Part shown: piece by piece, positions 47,563 to 58,617 of the stretch | Position numbering within the stretch: position 1 is the first letter of the stretch | Layout: each line of letters starts with the position of its first letter | NCBI GenBank assembly: GCA_017871115.1 | Contig: JAFCIZ010000001.1 | Span: 7,624,001 to 7,688,000, forward strand | Reading direction: 5' to 3' | Source: Cunninghamella blakesleeana | Lineage: Eukaryota > Mucoromycota > Mucoromycetes > Mucorales > Cunninghamellaceae | Length of the DNA stretch: 64,000 bases | The notes under the pieces: model-generated | The model's database searches: none | The model's input: the letters and a program-made list of their open reading frames with translations, nothing else | Told to the model about the DNA's origin: nothing | Made by a program: the position numbers and the translations under genes

Positions 47563-48148
47563 TATTGTGCTGGTTTTACAATACTACTATTTTATTTTAT
47601 TTTATTTTTGCAAACATATATTAAAGTTTAAAGTTTAATGTATTATATCTATATTATTATTTGGAAAAAATATTTAATAATTATTAAATAAGGTACATAA
47701 TTGAATTATGAATAATAAATATGTTTTTAAAAAAAAATAAAAAGAAAATAAGCAAGCCAATAAATTATATATGTCCCTGGTTTTGGAAATCGACAATGGG
47801 TGAAAATAAAATAAATAATATGAAGTAAAAAAAAAAATACATATGAATTATCATTACTAACTTACAAATACTAATACTACTTTTTTCTTCTTATTATTAT
47901 AGTTGCGTCTTCATGGAATTCAATTATTGAAATGTCAAATTAATGCAACCATTTTTTTTTAAATATCCGAACTTTTTATATTTTTTCCTTTTTGCCCTTT
48001 TCTTTTATTTATTCCTTTTTTCTTCTATATTTCATTTTTTCATTCTTCCTTTCTTTCTCTTTTTCTCTTTTTTTTTAAAAAGCAATTTTATTACTGTACT
48101 TTTTACTTTATTTTATTACTTTTACATTTTATTCATTAATCATTTTAA
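47563..48148. other. Intergenic region with pyrimidine-rich promoter
   Basis: The right half (47950-48110) is a strong poly-pyrimidine (T/C) tract leading to the kinase gene ATG; its translation is low-complexity Phe/Leu and not a gene. The left half holds the 3' UTR of the RING gene. Confidence 0.5.
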
Positions 48149-48296
48149 ATGTCACAATTTATTTCAAACAATTCACTGTTTGAATTCCAACCTTTTGACG
48201 ATACTTCTAGTAATCATATACAACGTGAAGTAATAATAATTATAATAATAAAAACAATATTAACAAATAATAACTAAAAAAAAAAAAAGACAACAT

Positions 48297-48330
<34 letters not shown>

Positions 48331-50338
48331 CAATAATTGCTTCAAATAAAATAATTAAAACGAGTATATATTTATTTGTTATATATAATATAGGCCTCTA
48401 TGGATGAAAAAAAAATACGCCATCGGCAACAACAATCGGTTGGATTAGGATTATTAGTTGATAAAGATACAAAACAGGATCAAATCAAGAGAGTTAATTC
48501 ATCACCCTCCATTACTATTATGAAGTCAGCATCCTCTCTTAATAATAATAGTAATAATAATCATGCTTTACCGCCACCTAAAAAAATAAACCTTCCACCA
48601 CCACCTACAATTTTATTTGAAGGTTCCTCTACTTCTCCTAAAGGTGTCATGTTTCCATTTATAAAACATATTATTCCTTTACCAAGTCCAAATTATACAG
48701 ATGAAAATAAAAATGATTTTATATCTCCTTTCATTCCATCTTCTACTTCAACGGAAACTACAACAACAGTAGAAAGACAATATTCTCAAATAGACTTAAA
48801 TTCACCTACTTCATCTGTGTCATCATCGGAAGAAATATCTTTTGCGCCATCATCATCATCATCATCATCATCAATAACAAAAAAAGATTCAAACCCATTT
48901 TTTGGCAAAACAACCAATAACGAAGTTGACGAAGAAGAAGAAAGATTAAATATTCCAATTATATCATTATCGCCTTCTATTCCATCTCACCAACTCCGTA
49001 TACCTGATCTAACTGAGTTACCTATATTAGGGGATATGGACGATCATGACCATGACGAATATTATCAACAGCAGCAACAAGAAGATGAAGTAAAGGAATC
49101 TATAATGATCAATCATTTATTAACACCAACAGCACACATGAACCCATCCATATCATCCTCTCCTCAATCGTCATCACCATTATCCACTTTAACCGATAAT
49201 TCTACTTCTTCTTCTTCTTCGTCTTCTTCTTTTATGATCAGAGAACAGCGATCATTATTATCTCCTTCATTGCCCACCTATGATGAATCGACTATTATTG
49301 GTAAAACTATATGGAAACATAAAATCAATCGTTTATTAGGAGTTGGTGCTTTTTCCAAAGTGTATTTAGCTACCAATATGGATCAACCTCATCGTCAATT
49401 TGCTATTAAAATGATTGGTAAATCGAAATTATTAAAAGATTTAAGAATGAAATCAAGTATTGAACGTGAAATTGCTGTGTTACAAGTAAAATATAAATAA
49501 ATAAAAAATATCATATGTATAAAGAGAAGAAATAAAAATAAAAAGAGGGATGGATGAACCATTATTAATATATATATAATATAGTTTCTTCATCATCCAA
49601 GTATAGTACAATTACAAGCAACTATGGAAATTGAAAAACATATATGTTTATTATTAGAATATGTTGATGGTGGGGAATTATTTGATTTTGTACAACAAAA
49701 ATGTATGATGACTTCAGATGATCAAGTCAATGAACCTCTTGTTCAAGATTTATTTTTACAATTAGTAACTGTTGTCCAGTGGATGCATGAACAAAATGTT
49801 GTTCACCGTGATTTAAAGTTAGAAAGTAAGTACATTACCTCTTTTCTTTTTTATTAAAAATAATAATAATAATAATAAAATAAATATTTGTTTATATTTA
49901 TATTTAAATCTATTTTTTTATAATATAGATATTTTATTACATTATGATCAAGATGGAGAGCTAAAATTGAAAATAACAGATTTTGGACTTGCAAGGGTGA
50001 TCGATCCACAACAGCCTATTCTGACAACTCGATGCGGTAGTGAAGAATATACAGCACCTGAAATTGTTCAAGGGATTGGATACGATGGTCGCTTAACTGA
50101 TTTATGGGCTTTAGGGATTATTTTATTTGCCATGTTAACAGGCTATTTACCTTTTGCATCACGTGATGGGTCGTCCTCTTCTTTATTTTATCAAATCATG
50201 CAAGCTATTGTTCGATGGCCAAAAGATATACCTATTTCTCTTCAAGCTAAACAAGTGGTTCAATCCATTTTAGTTCGACAACCTGAAAAAAGGAAATCTT
50301 TATTATCTATTCAAACCCTAGAATGGTTTCAATCTTAA
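48149..50338 (+). CDS. Serine/threonine protein kinase with long Ser-rich N-terminus
   Basis: Four exons (48149-48229, 48394-49485, 49585-49825, 49929-50338) give about 607 residues. The first 330 are low complexity (Ser, Pro, Asn, Gln) with LPPPPTILFEGSSTSPKG and many SP/TP sites. The kinase domain runs from about 338 to the end: glycine loop GVGAFSKV (343-350), ATP-binding Lys366 in FAIKMIGK, catalytic loop VHRDLKLEN (split by intron 3), DFGLAR, activation segment CGSEEYTAPE, and DLWALGIILFAMLTGYLPF. All catalytic residues are present. The CGSEEYxAPE motif and small domain ending right after subdomain XI fit the CAMK-like fungal kinases of the Prr1/Nim1 neighbourhood; a closer name would be a guess. 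Start chosen at 48149 because exon 1 joins exon 2 in phase. The ATG at 48400 is an alternative start. Confidence 0.88.
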
Positions 50339-50590
50339 ATAAGCATAATAATTAAATTTTATTTATTTATTTATAAATCGTATATATATAAATTCATATC
50401 TATTTGTATATATTTTTTTAAAAAAAAGTTTCCTGATTTGGATAGCGGGAGTGGTTTTCTAATTTTTTGTAAAAATAAAAAATATATAATTCTTTTTAAG
50501 CTTTAAATTTTTTTCTGCCTTTCACTTATTTTTTTTTTTAATCAATAAAATAAAATAAAATAAAAATAACACTTATAAAACTATATTAAA
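50339..50590. other. Short intergenic gap before COG6
   Basis: 252 bp, AT-rich; ends with AAAATAAAATAAAATAAAAA before the COG6 ATG. No specific element recognised. Confidence 0.5.
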
Positions 50591-51127
50591 ATGGATTTAA
50601 GTAAAGGATCACCAACAGATCATTTACCACAGTTCACTACAACTAAACCCAATAAACTTGTTGCAGCAAAACTACAAAAAGTATTAAACACCTCCATCAA
50701 TGATGATACCCGAGTCAAAGATGCTTTGGCTTCATTATCAGATATACCAGGTTTAGATGAAACAGAGTTACGACGCAATTTAAGAGGTACTATTGAAAAA
50801 AAAGAAATACAAACCAATCAAAAATTCTTGGACGCGTTCTCAGTAGTGATAAAGGTAGGAATATTATATTTATTTTTTAAAAAAAACTGATTATGTTCAA
50901 AATAATAATAAATAGAATATGCTTTTAACCTTTATCTCCTTTTCTTTTAAAAATAAATAAATAATAGCAACTCGAACACTTGGAAACTGGAATGAAAGAA
51001 ATGAGAACAGCTTGTCAAGATATGAGAACAAAATTAGATGACGTTACAGTGGAAACTTCTAAAATGATGGAACATGCTGGCAACTATAAGGATCAATGGT
51101 AAAGCTTATAATTATAATAAATAAATA

Positions 51128-51165
<38 letters not shown>

Positions 51166-53746
51166 GTGTATATAAGACGTATAATAAATATATTATTTTG
51201 TATCTATCATATAATACATAGTTCTGCTTGCGACGTTCGAATCATTATTGCTGATCGATTTTTAGAAAAATTCACCTTAAATCAAGATGAAATCCGAATA
51301 TTAACTTCTTCAAACACAACAGTGAATGATGATTTTTTCAATGCTTTATCACATTTACAACAAATTCATAGTGATTGTAAACTTTTACTTATGACATCTC
51401 ATCAACAAGCAGGGTAATGATATATGATTTTTTTTATTATATATTTTTATAATACAAAAAAAAGAAGAAAGAATGGAATATTGATCATTATTTATGGATT
51501 ATTTGCATTTCTTTTTAAATGTATGTATTTTATTTATATCAGATTACAAATTATGGAATCCATGTCATTATACCAAGAAACAGCATATGAAAAATTATAT
51601 AGATGGACTCAGAATGAAAGTAGATCTTCATTTGGTGGTGATAGTATTGATGTTAGTACTCTGATGACTAAAGCATTGTATTCTTTGAAACATCGTCCTG
51701 TACTTTTCCAGTAAGTATATACATATATACTTAAATAATAATAATAGTGATAATAACATATATTTATATATTTTCTTTCTGTTTATTTTTTTATAGAACT
51801 ATTTTAGACGAATTAGCAGTTGCAAGGCGAGATGCGGTTGCTAGAGCATTTATTACAGCATTAACTCGTGGCGGACCTAGTTCTCGTCCTATTGAACTTC
51901 AAGCTCATGATTCTTTACGTTATATTGGTGATATGTTAGCATGGGTACATCAAGCTTGTGCAAGTGAAAAGGAAATGTTAGAAAGTTTATTCCAACGAAG
52001 TGCAACGTTTACTCAAAGTAAGTTGATATAATAATTGGTTTTAAAAAATAAATAAAAATACTAATATTAAATAAGAAAAATCCTTATAATATACTCTTAT
52101 GTTATTTTATAGATTCCGATGATTATCAAGACATCTCTTCAACAATTATTAAAGATGCAGTAGATGATTTATTGGATGCAGCAATGGAAGGGACTTGTCG
52201 CCCATTAAAGGTACGCAAAAAATGACTATAGAATAAGAATATATAAGACTACTTTATACTCACATAATAAACTATATATCTGTATTTCTTTTTTTTAGAC
52301 CAGAATGGAGCAGGTACTAGTACTTCAACCTGGTGCATTAGTTTCATATCAATGTGCTAATCTTATACAATTTTATGCAATTACTTTGGGCCGTTTATTA
52401 CGAAAAGGGTCCATTTTAGCGAAGACATTATACGAGTAAATTTGCTTTGATAATAGCAACAGTATTAAAAATAATGTGATTAAAAATATCCTTACTAAAT
52501 ATAATATTGTTTTGCTATATGTAAATATTTCTTATTTTTGATTTAGGAATACTGATATGGCTTACAAGTATTTTTATAAAACTCTCAATGCACAGTCTCA
52601 GCGATTATTACAAACTGTGGACCCACCATCTAGCGACTTATCGGTTTCGCCAGTAGTTCGTGAAATGACTTTACAATTAGTAAAAATAAATGAAATATGA
52701 AATATTTACATATAGCAAAACATTATCATATTTAGTGAAGCTTTATTAATCACATTATTTTTATTTTTAATGTTTTTATAGAAAGAAATATTGGCTTCAT
52801 ATGATTCATCTTTAGTCATGGCTACTCAATCTACTAGTAACTTGCCTGAATTTGATTTTGGTGAAATCTTGGATGCTATAGTTGAACCATTGTTAAGGAC
52901 GTGTGAATCTTCCGTTGAAAAATTTTCATATATTGAGCAACATATTTATATGATAAACTGTATGGAACACATAAAGGTAGCATAAAATTGAAGAGTAATT
53001 GATATTCATATAAAATGTTGAAATAACTAAACGATTAATACTTTTATGTTTTTATTTTCTTATAATCATTAGTCAACTATGGTTATTTACAATTTTACGG
53101 AGAAAAAATTAAAAACATTCAATGAGCAAATGGATGAACGATTAACTATATTGGCAAATGAACAAGTAAAATTAAAAAATGTCAAATTATTATTACTACT
53201 ATTATTTTACTTTCATGTATTAAATGAGTATATTTTACATATAATATTTAAACAATTTTGTCTATTTCTATTTTATACTATTAGTACAATGAACTTTTAC
53301 AACAATCAGGATTATATATGATTGATGAAGCATTAAATAACAAAGATAAAAATGTAATGAAATATATATCCTATACTAAAGAAAAAAAAAACATATATAT
53401 TTGCATATGCTAATTATTCTGTATTTTTTATTTGTTATTTTTATTACCATAGGTACCTTTATCATCATTGCCTAATATGGATGCAATGTCTCTCACAAAC
53501 ACCTTATCAAAATTAGATTCATTTCTTGTTATGGCTAGTGCAGACGTTTCACCAAAATTACATAGATTAGCAACTACAGAACACTGTCAACAAATTCAAG
53601 ATAAGGCTATACACCTATTATTGGAAACATATCGTCGCATCAGCGATGCAGTTCAAGATCCAACAAATGGTTATCACGATCAAGCCAATACCATTTTACC
53701 ACGAACAGTTGAAGATATGGAGGCCATTTTCTCATTTGCATTATAA
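50591..53746 (+). CDS. COG6: Conserved oligomeric Golgi complex subunit 6
   Basis: Twelve exons: 50591-50854, 50968-51098, 51222-51413, 51543-51710, 51797-52017, 52113-52210, 52299-52435, 52547-52679, 52782-52976, 53073-53165, 53285-53353 and 53453-53746; about 664 residues, normal for the family. After an N-terminal region with short helices comes the coiled-coil segment [20 protein letters not shown] (about 89-130), then family blocks: [77 protein letters not shown] and [14 protein letters not shown]6 belongs to lobe B of the COG complex, which tethers vesicles for retrograde traffic within the Golgi. Introns are small and AT-rich throughout. It converges with the molybdate transporter, 156 bp away. 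Confidence 0.95.
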
Positions 53747-53902
53747 AAAAAAAAAAGATAGATAATAGTATATAATATCAACTGTAATTTTACAACTCAA
53801 TAACTATATAATAAAAAAAATGAAGAGAAAAAAATCAAAATAATATTAAAATGTATATGTATCAAGTGTATCATTTATTAAATGAATAGTATTAAATATA
53901 AA

Positions 53903-55979
53903 TTATAAATCAACATGGGAATTTGAAGATTTTTGAGGGAAAGATGTGGATACTTGATCAAGATGATCAACAGATGGGGCTTTATTTTTCTTATTAGTTG
54001 GTAATGGTGATGATGAGGATTCAGATTCGGATGCCAATGATGACGTTGAAGTGGAACCAATAATATTAGCGGAAGTGGGGAGAATCATTTTCCCAGTAGC
54101 ATAGTCTCTATCAGCGACCCAATTTTTTGGAATCAATTTAACAGCATCAATAAAACTATGACACCAAGTTTTTATACCAAGGCGCTGTATAGATAATAAT
54201 GCAGCAGCAACCAAACCAGCTAAAAAACCGACACCGGTATTATATACTGTAATGACTGCAGCGGTAACCAACATAACAATCCATTTTTCATTCTTCTTTT
54301 TTTCATCTGTTTCTCCTGCAGTAATTGCTTTTCCAGCTGAAGCAAGCTACATCAATACATCAACAACAATATTAAAAAAAATCAATTATTTATCAAGTTA
54401 TGCAAATGAATATGGATAAATGGATAGGATGGAATATGCTTATTATCAATATTGTTCTTTACCTCAATGGAAGATACAAATAACATGGCAGCTAATATGG
54501 ATTTTGGAAAAAGATCAAATAATCCAACTAAAGATTTACCAAATAGAATACCTAATATTAATTTACAAGTCCCTAAAATAATGACAGCAGTTTCACTACG
54601 AGCGCCAAATCGATATTGACCAGCTAAACCACCTGCGCCATGACTTTATAATAATAAAAATAACAATTAAAAATCAACCTATCAATTAAATATGCAGTTA
54701 TTATATTTATTATTATTTATATATTTATATATTTATTTATTTATTACCAAAGAGGCATGGCGCCAAAGAAACACTGGATTAAATTCATAACACCAACACT
54801 CATAGCAACTTCATTATTGTTTGTATGTTTATCAGGGAAAAGGTCATCCATTAAACTACATAACCCAATAACAGAATTCAAAACGGATAGAGGAATTTGG
54901 CCCAACCCAGCATTGACAAATCCATCACGGAATTCGGAAGGAGATATATGGATAATAGTATCAGGATAATAACCGCCAATGGCAGGACGTTGACCAGAGG
55001 GTTGTGTGTTTGGATCATAAAGTTGAATAAAAGCAAACATCACACCAATTAAAAATAAAATAAGAGCACTAGGAATTTTTGTATGATAGCATGAAAAGAC
55101 AAATATAAAGGACAAAAGTAACCAAACATTATTATCAGCCCACTGATGTACTCCTCCAGTCATTTTCCATGATAAGTTGCTTACCATTTTATAAGCTGTT
55201 TTAATCAATGAAAACCCTGTACCTACTTGGATACCTTTATTTGGGTAAGATCAATATTAAAATAAAAATAATAAAAATAATACATATTAATATGGAAATA
55301 TTTTTTTTTTATTTTTTAGATCAATTTTTTTTATTTATATACCTCGGATCACAGCTATGGGTGTGTAATTGCCTACAAGATTGATTGTACGACTTATACC
55401 TAAAAAAAATAAAACAGCTCCCACGCCTTGCATTTTTTTAATAAACAATAGAAATAAAAAAGTTAATTTATTTAAAAAATATTTTTTATAAATAAAAATA
55501 TATAGAATTTATTTATTTATTTACCAATACCAGCAGCCATATTTTCTTGTATCGACATATTAGCAGCAAGAACTGAAGCAGCAATGCTTTATGAATGATA
55601 TAAATAAATATATAAATAAAATAAAATAAAGTTAATGTAACTTGTAAATATATATATATATATATATATATTACCTTTTCATTGGTTGGGTTGGTACACA
55701 TGCTTGAAAATAAAATCCTGACAGAATATTAAAAATACCAGAAAACCATAAAGTACTTGTAAGATTAATTTGCCCTCCAACAGTTAAAGATATCAAAATG
55801 GGCAAAAAGGTTCCAAGATCACCTAAACTACCTGATACCTATTTAAAATAAGTGAAATAAAAATAAAATATATTTTTTTTAATTAAATAGATATATTATT
55901 ACAATGATTATCTATTTCAACTTACTTCTTGTAAATTAAAATTGTTTTTTACTCTTGCAAATCTATTTCTAATATTCAT
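53903..55979 (-). CDS. MOT1-type molybdate transporter
   Basis: Seven exons on the minus strand (55979-55926, 55838-55675, 55586-55525, 55399-55343, 55234-54748, 54643-54463, 54346-53903), about 482 residues. Family marks: SGSLGDLGTFLPILISLTVG near the start, QACVPTQPMKSIAASVL, NLVGNYTPIAVIRGIQVGTG, FSLIKTAYKM, GLGQIPLSVLNSVIGLCSLM, and the intron-split block GAMPLCHGAGGLAGQYRFGARSE, typical of MOT1 (PF16983) relatives of SulP carriers that lack a STAS domain. About ten membrane spans. The C-terminus is hydrophilic, rich in Ser and Asp, and ends HVDL. MOT1 proteins take up molybdate, needed for the molybdenum cofactor of nitrate reductase and sulfite oxidase. Localisation (plasma membrane or endomembrane) is not evident. 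Note the convergence with COG6. Confidence 0.9.
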
Positions 55980-56277
55980 CTTTTATTTTTGTTTTTAAAA
56001 AAAATAAGAGTAAAAAAAGAAACCTGAAAAAAATAAAACCTCTTTATTTATTCTTTTTTTTATTCCCCCGCCGCTCAAAGTTTGGTAGTTCTGTGGAACC
56101 TATTCAATTTTTAAGTACATATTTTATAAAGATAAACTTTTTTTGATAGATATGTAGATAAACGAATATTGTCTCATATTACATGATTAAAAAAATAACA
56201 AACATTAAATATAAATTGATTGGATAATATCAACATTAAACTTTTTTATTATTCATTTTATTTTTATTTTATTTAAG

Positions 56278-56312
<35 letters not shown>

Positions 56313-56571
56313 CAGCAGGCTTTTTATTTATTGAAAATTTTTAACAAGCAAAAAAAAAAAAAAAAAAAGTATATACTTTCGAAATTATAATCAAATAACA
56401 TCATCACTCTAATTTGTAATATATATTAAACCTCTTGTTTATATTTTTTTTTTCTTCAAAATAACCATTCCGCTTTTTTAATAAATATATAGACGTATTT
56501 AAACAAAGTTTATTATCATACTATTTCCTAATAAAGATAATTTATTTATCTATATTATCTAAATTTTATAT
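55980..56571. other. Upstream region of the molybdate transporter
   Basis: Lies between two minus-strand genes. A GC-richer patch CCCCCGCCGCTCAAAG occurs at about 56065-56080, roughly 90-100 bp before the transporter start, and stands out in this AT-rich DNA. (AT)n at 56279-56310 and a poly-A run at 56349-56368. No gene seen. Confidence 0.45.
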
Positions 56572-58053
56572 TTAGATAGGAGGTTTAGATGAATCCACTT
56601 CCTTTGCTAACCTTTTCCAAGCAACTTGTAATTGTGATCGCTCTTCTTTTAAAGTCTTGAATAAATCTTCCCAAGCATCCATATCTTTATCTTCGGCATT
56701 TCCACCCAGTTCTAATAAAGCTAAGTTTGGTAACCCCTGATCCAATAGCATGTTGACCATCATAGAAGCATCTTTTAATGTAATTCCATTTCCACCAAGA
56801 TCTAATTGTTTAACCTGACTTGTTTCAAACCGAGGAATAGCATCATCACCGAAATGATGGACTTGATTATTAAATAACCCAAGACGTTGCAATTTATTTG
56901 ATGAAGCATTTAATAAAGTGACCAATCCATCTACTCCCATTAAGTTTTCACCCAATTCAATATATGTTAAAGAAGGGCATTGTGATAAATAAGCAGCTCC
57001 TTCATCACTGATTCTATTTTCACGTAAATGAATTTCTTGTAAAGATTGAATAAGATTATCCAACCCACTTAACCCGGTAGATTCAATTCCATTATGATCA
57101 ACCCATAATGTTTTCATATGTTGATGCTGTTTTAGTCCTTGAGATATAGCTTTGAATAATTCGTTTCCAAATACAGATGCTTTTTCTAATGCTGCTTCAT
57201 TTTTTAACTCTAATTCACGTTCATATTCCATGGTGTCTAAAGCTGGTGGCGGTAATTTTAATTCATCTTCTGTTTTTTTAGGTGTACATACATTTGACAT
57301 TTTTAAAATCTGTAAAGAAGGCATACTTTGTAAGAGTTGTTTAGCTAATGCGGCTGCTCCCTCTAATAAAGGATTTTCTGATATATCGATTTCTTCTACA
57401 AAACTGGCTACACATAAACAAGGAGAGTCGTTATTATTATCGCTTTGTTGTTTTTCTAAGGCAGTAGCTAATAAATTGGCACCAATAGGGCCAATATTAT
57501 TCATTTCCAATTTTATACTTTTTAATCCATATCCTTCCTTTTTTCCTTCATCTTGTTGTTGACGATAAGATAACCATTGAGAAATAGCAACCATATCATC
57601 ATCATCAATTCCATTCCGACCTAAAGCAATATGTTGAATAGTTGGATGACCTTTAATACTATCAAGTAATAAAGCTAAGCTTTTTTTATTTAATCCTTTA
57701 TTTTCAAAATCCAAAGTAAGTAATCCTTCATTGACAGCTAATCCTTCACATAAAAGACCAAACAAATCAGGATCTTGACCAAAACTAGCATTCCCCACGT
57801 TTAAAAATGAAAGTGTATCATTAAGTGTTAAAGTTTCAGATAACTGCTCTACAGCATCTCGATCCAAAGTATGGCCAGAACAATAAAATTCTTTTAATGT
57901 AGTATTTCTGGCCATGGCTTTAAATATTTGAGTCAATTCTTGAGTGCTGATACGTCGAAAACTTAGGATATGAAGAGAGATTAGTTTTGGATCATTTTCT
58001 TCAAGTTGTTTGATCCATCTTTCTACAGCATTATCATTACCACCCCAAGCCAT
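56572..58053 (-). CDS. Leucine-rich-repeat (RNI/RanGAP-like) protein
   Basis: Intronless, 493 residues. It is built of ribonuclease-inhibitor-type leucine-rich repeats of about 28 residues: examples are LISLHILSFRRISTQELTQI, IQHIALGRNGIDDDDMVAIS, LKSIKLEMNNIGPIGANLLA, LQEIHLRENRISDEGAAYLS, LTYIELGENLMGVDGLVTLL and VKQLDLGGNGITLKDASMMV. Such repeats form a curved scaffold for protein binding and occur in RanGAP, NLR C-termini and tropomodulin-like proteins. There is no catalytic Arg finger motif that I recognise as RanGAP and no NACHT domain. The middle (about 270-300) is a charged insert (KKTEDELKLPPPALDTMEYE). The absence of introns is unusual against its neighbours. Function unknown; scaffold or regulator is inferred. 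Confidence 0.85.
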   Translation of the reverse strand: MAWGGNDNAVERWIKQLEENDPKLISLHILSFRRISTQELTQIFKAMARNTTLKEFYCSGHTLDRDAVEQLSETLTLNDTLSFLNVGNASFGQDPDLFGLLCEGLAVNEGLLTLDFENKGLNKKSLALLLDSIKGHPTIQHIALGRNGIDDDDMVAISQWLSYRQQQDEGKKEGYGLKSIKLEMNNIGPIGANLLATALEKQQSDNNNDSPCLCVASFVEEIDISENPLLEGAAALAKQLLQSMPSLQILKMSNVCTPKKTEDELKLPPPALDTMEYERELELKNEAALEKASVFGNELFKAISQGLKQHQHMKTLWVDHNGIESTGLSGLDNLIQSLQEIHLRENRISDEGAAYLSQCPSLTYIELGENLMGVDGLVTLLNASSNKLQRLGLFNNQVHHFGDDAIPRFETSQVKQLDLGGNGITLKDASMMVNMLLDQGLPNLALLELGGNAEDKDMDAWEDLFKTLKEERSQLQVAWKRLAKEVDSSKPPI

Positions 58054-58574
58054 AATTTTTATTTATTTATTTAATATACAAAACCAATATACAGATTGAT
58101 AGATTAATCACTTTTATTTATTTATTTATTTAAAAAAAATAAAGGAAAGAGAAGAGAAAAAAAAAAAAAAAAAATCCTAATTTTTTTTTAAATTCAATCG
58201 CACGTACCTTCAAATTTTTGTCAATTTTTTAAAAATCAACACATAACCTGATTTACACAATTTTTTTTACACATTAAAAAATAGAATTAATATAATTTCT
58301 AGATCAAATAAATTCTGTTTTTTAGTCCAGACAGATATGATCATTTTTTTAAAAAAATAAAATGAATAAATGAAAATTGAAAGCTACCGTTGAGTAAGGC
58401 GCATGTACTTAATTATTTATATCTAGTTTACATAGTTAAAAGTAAAGTGTACAATAAAATAAAATATGAACTTGGATATATTTAATAACAATATTAAGAA
58501 AAGTAATAAATAAAAAGGGAAAGATAATTTAAGAATAGTATGCTATATTTTATTTATTTTAATTTATATATATT

Positions 58575-58611
<37 letters not shown>

Positions 58612-58617
58612 ATGTCT
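58054..58617. other. Intergenic region between LRR and Sec2-like genes
   Basis: AT-rich; contains a (TG)n run at 58590-58612 (dinucleotide TGTGTG), poly-A at 58158-58176, and the upstream region of the LRR gene. No gene seen. Confidence 0.5.

Noticed and set aside
47943..48233. 96-codon plus-strand open frame rich in Phe and Leu
   Set aside because: Translation of the pyrimidine-rich promoter tract of the kinase gene; it overlaps the supported first exon in another frame.
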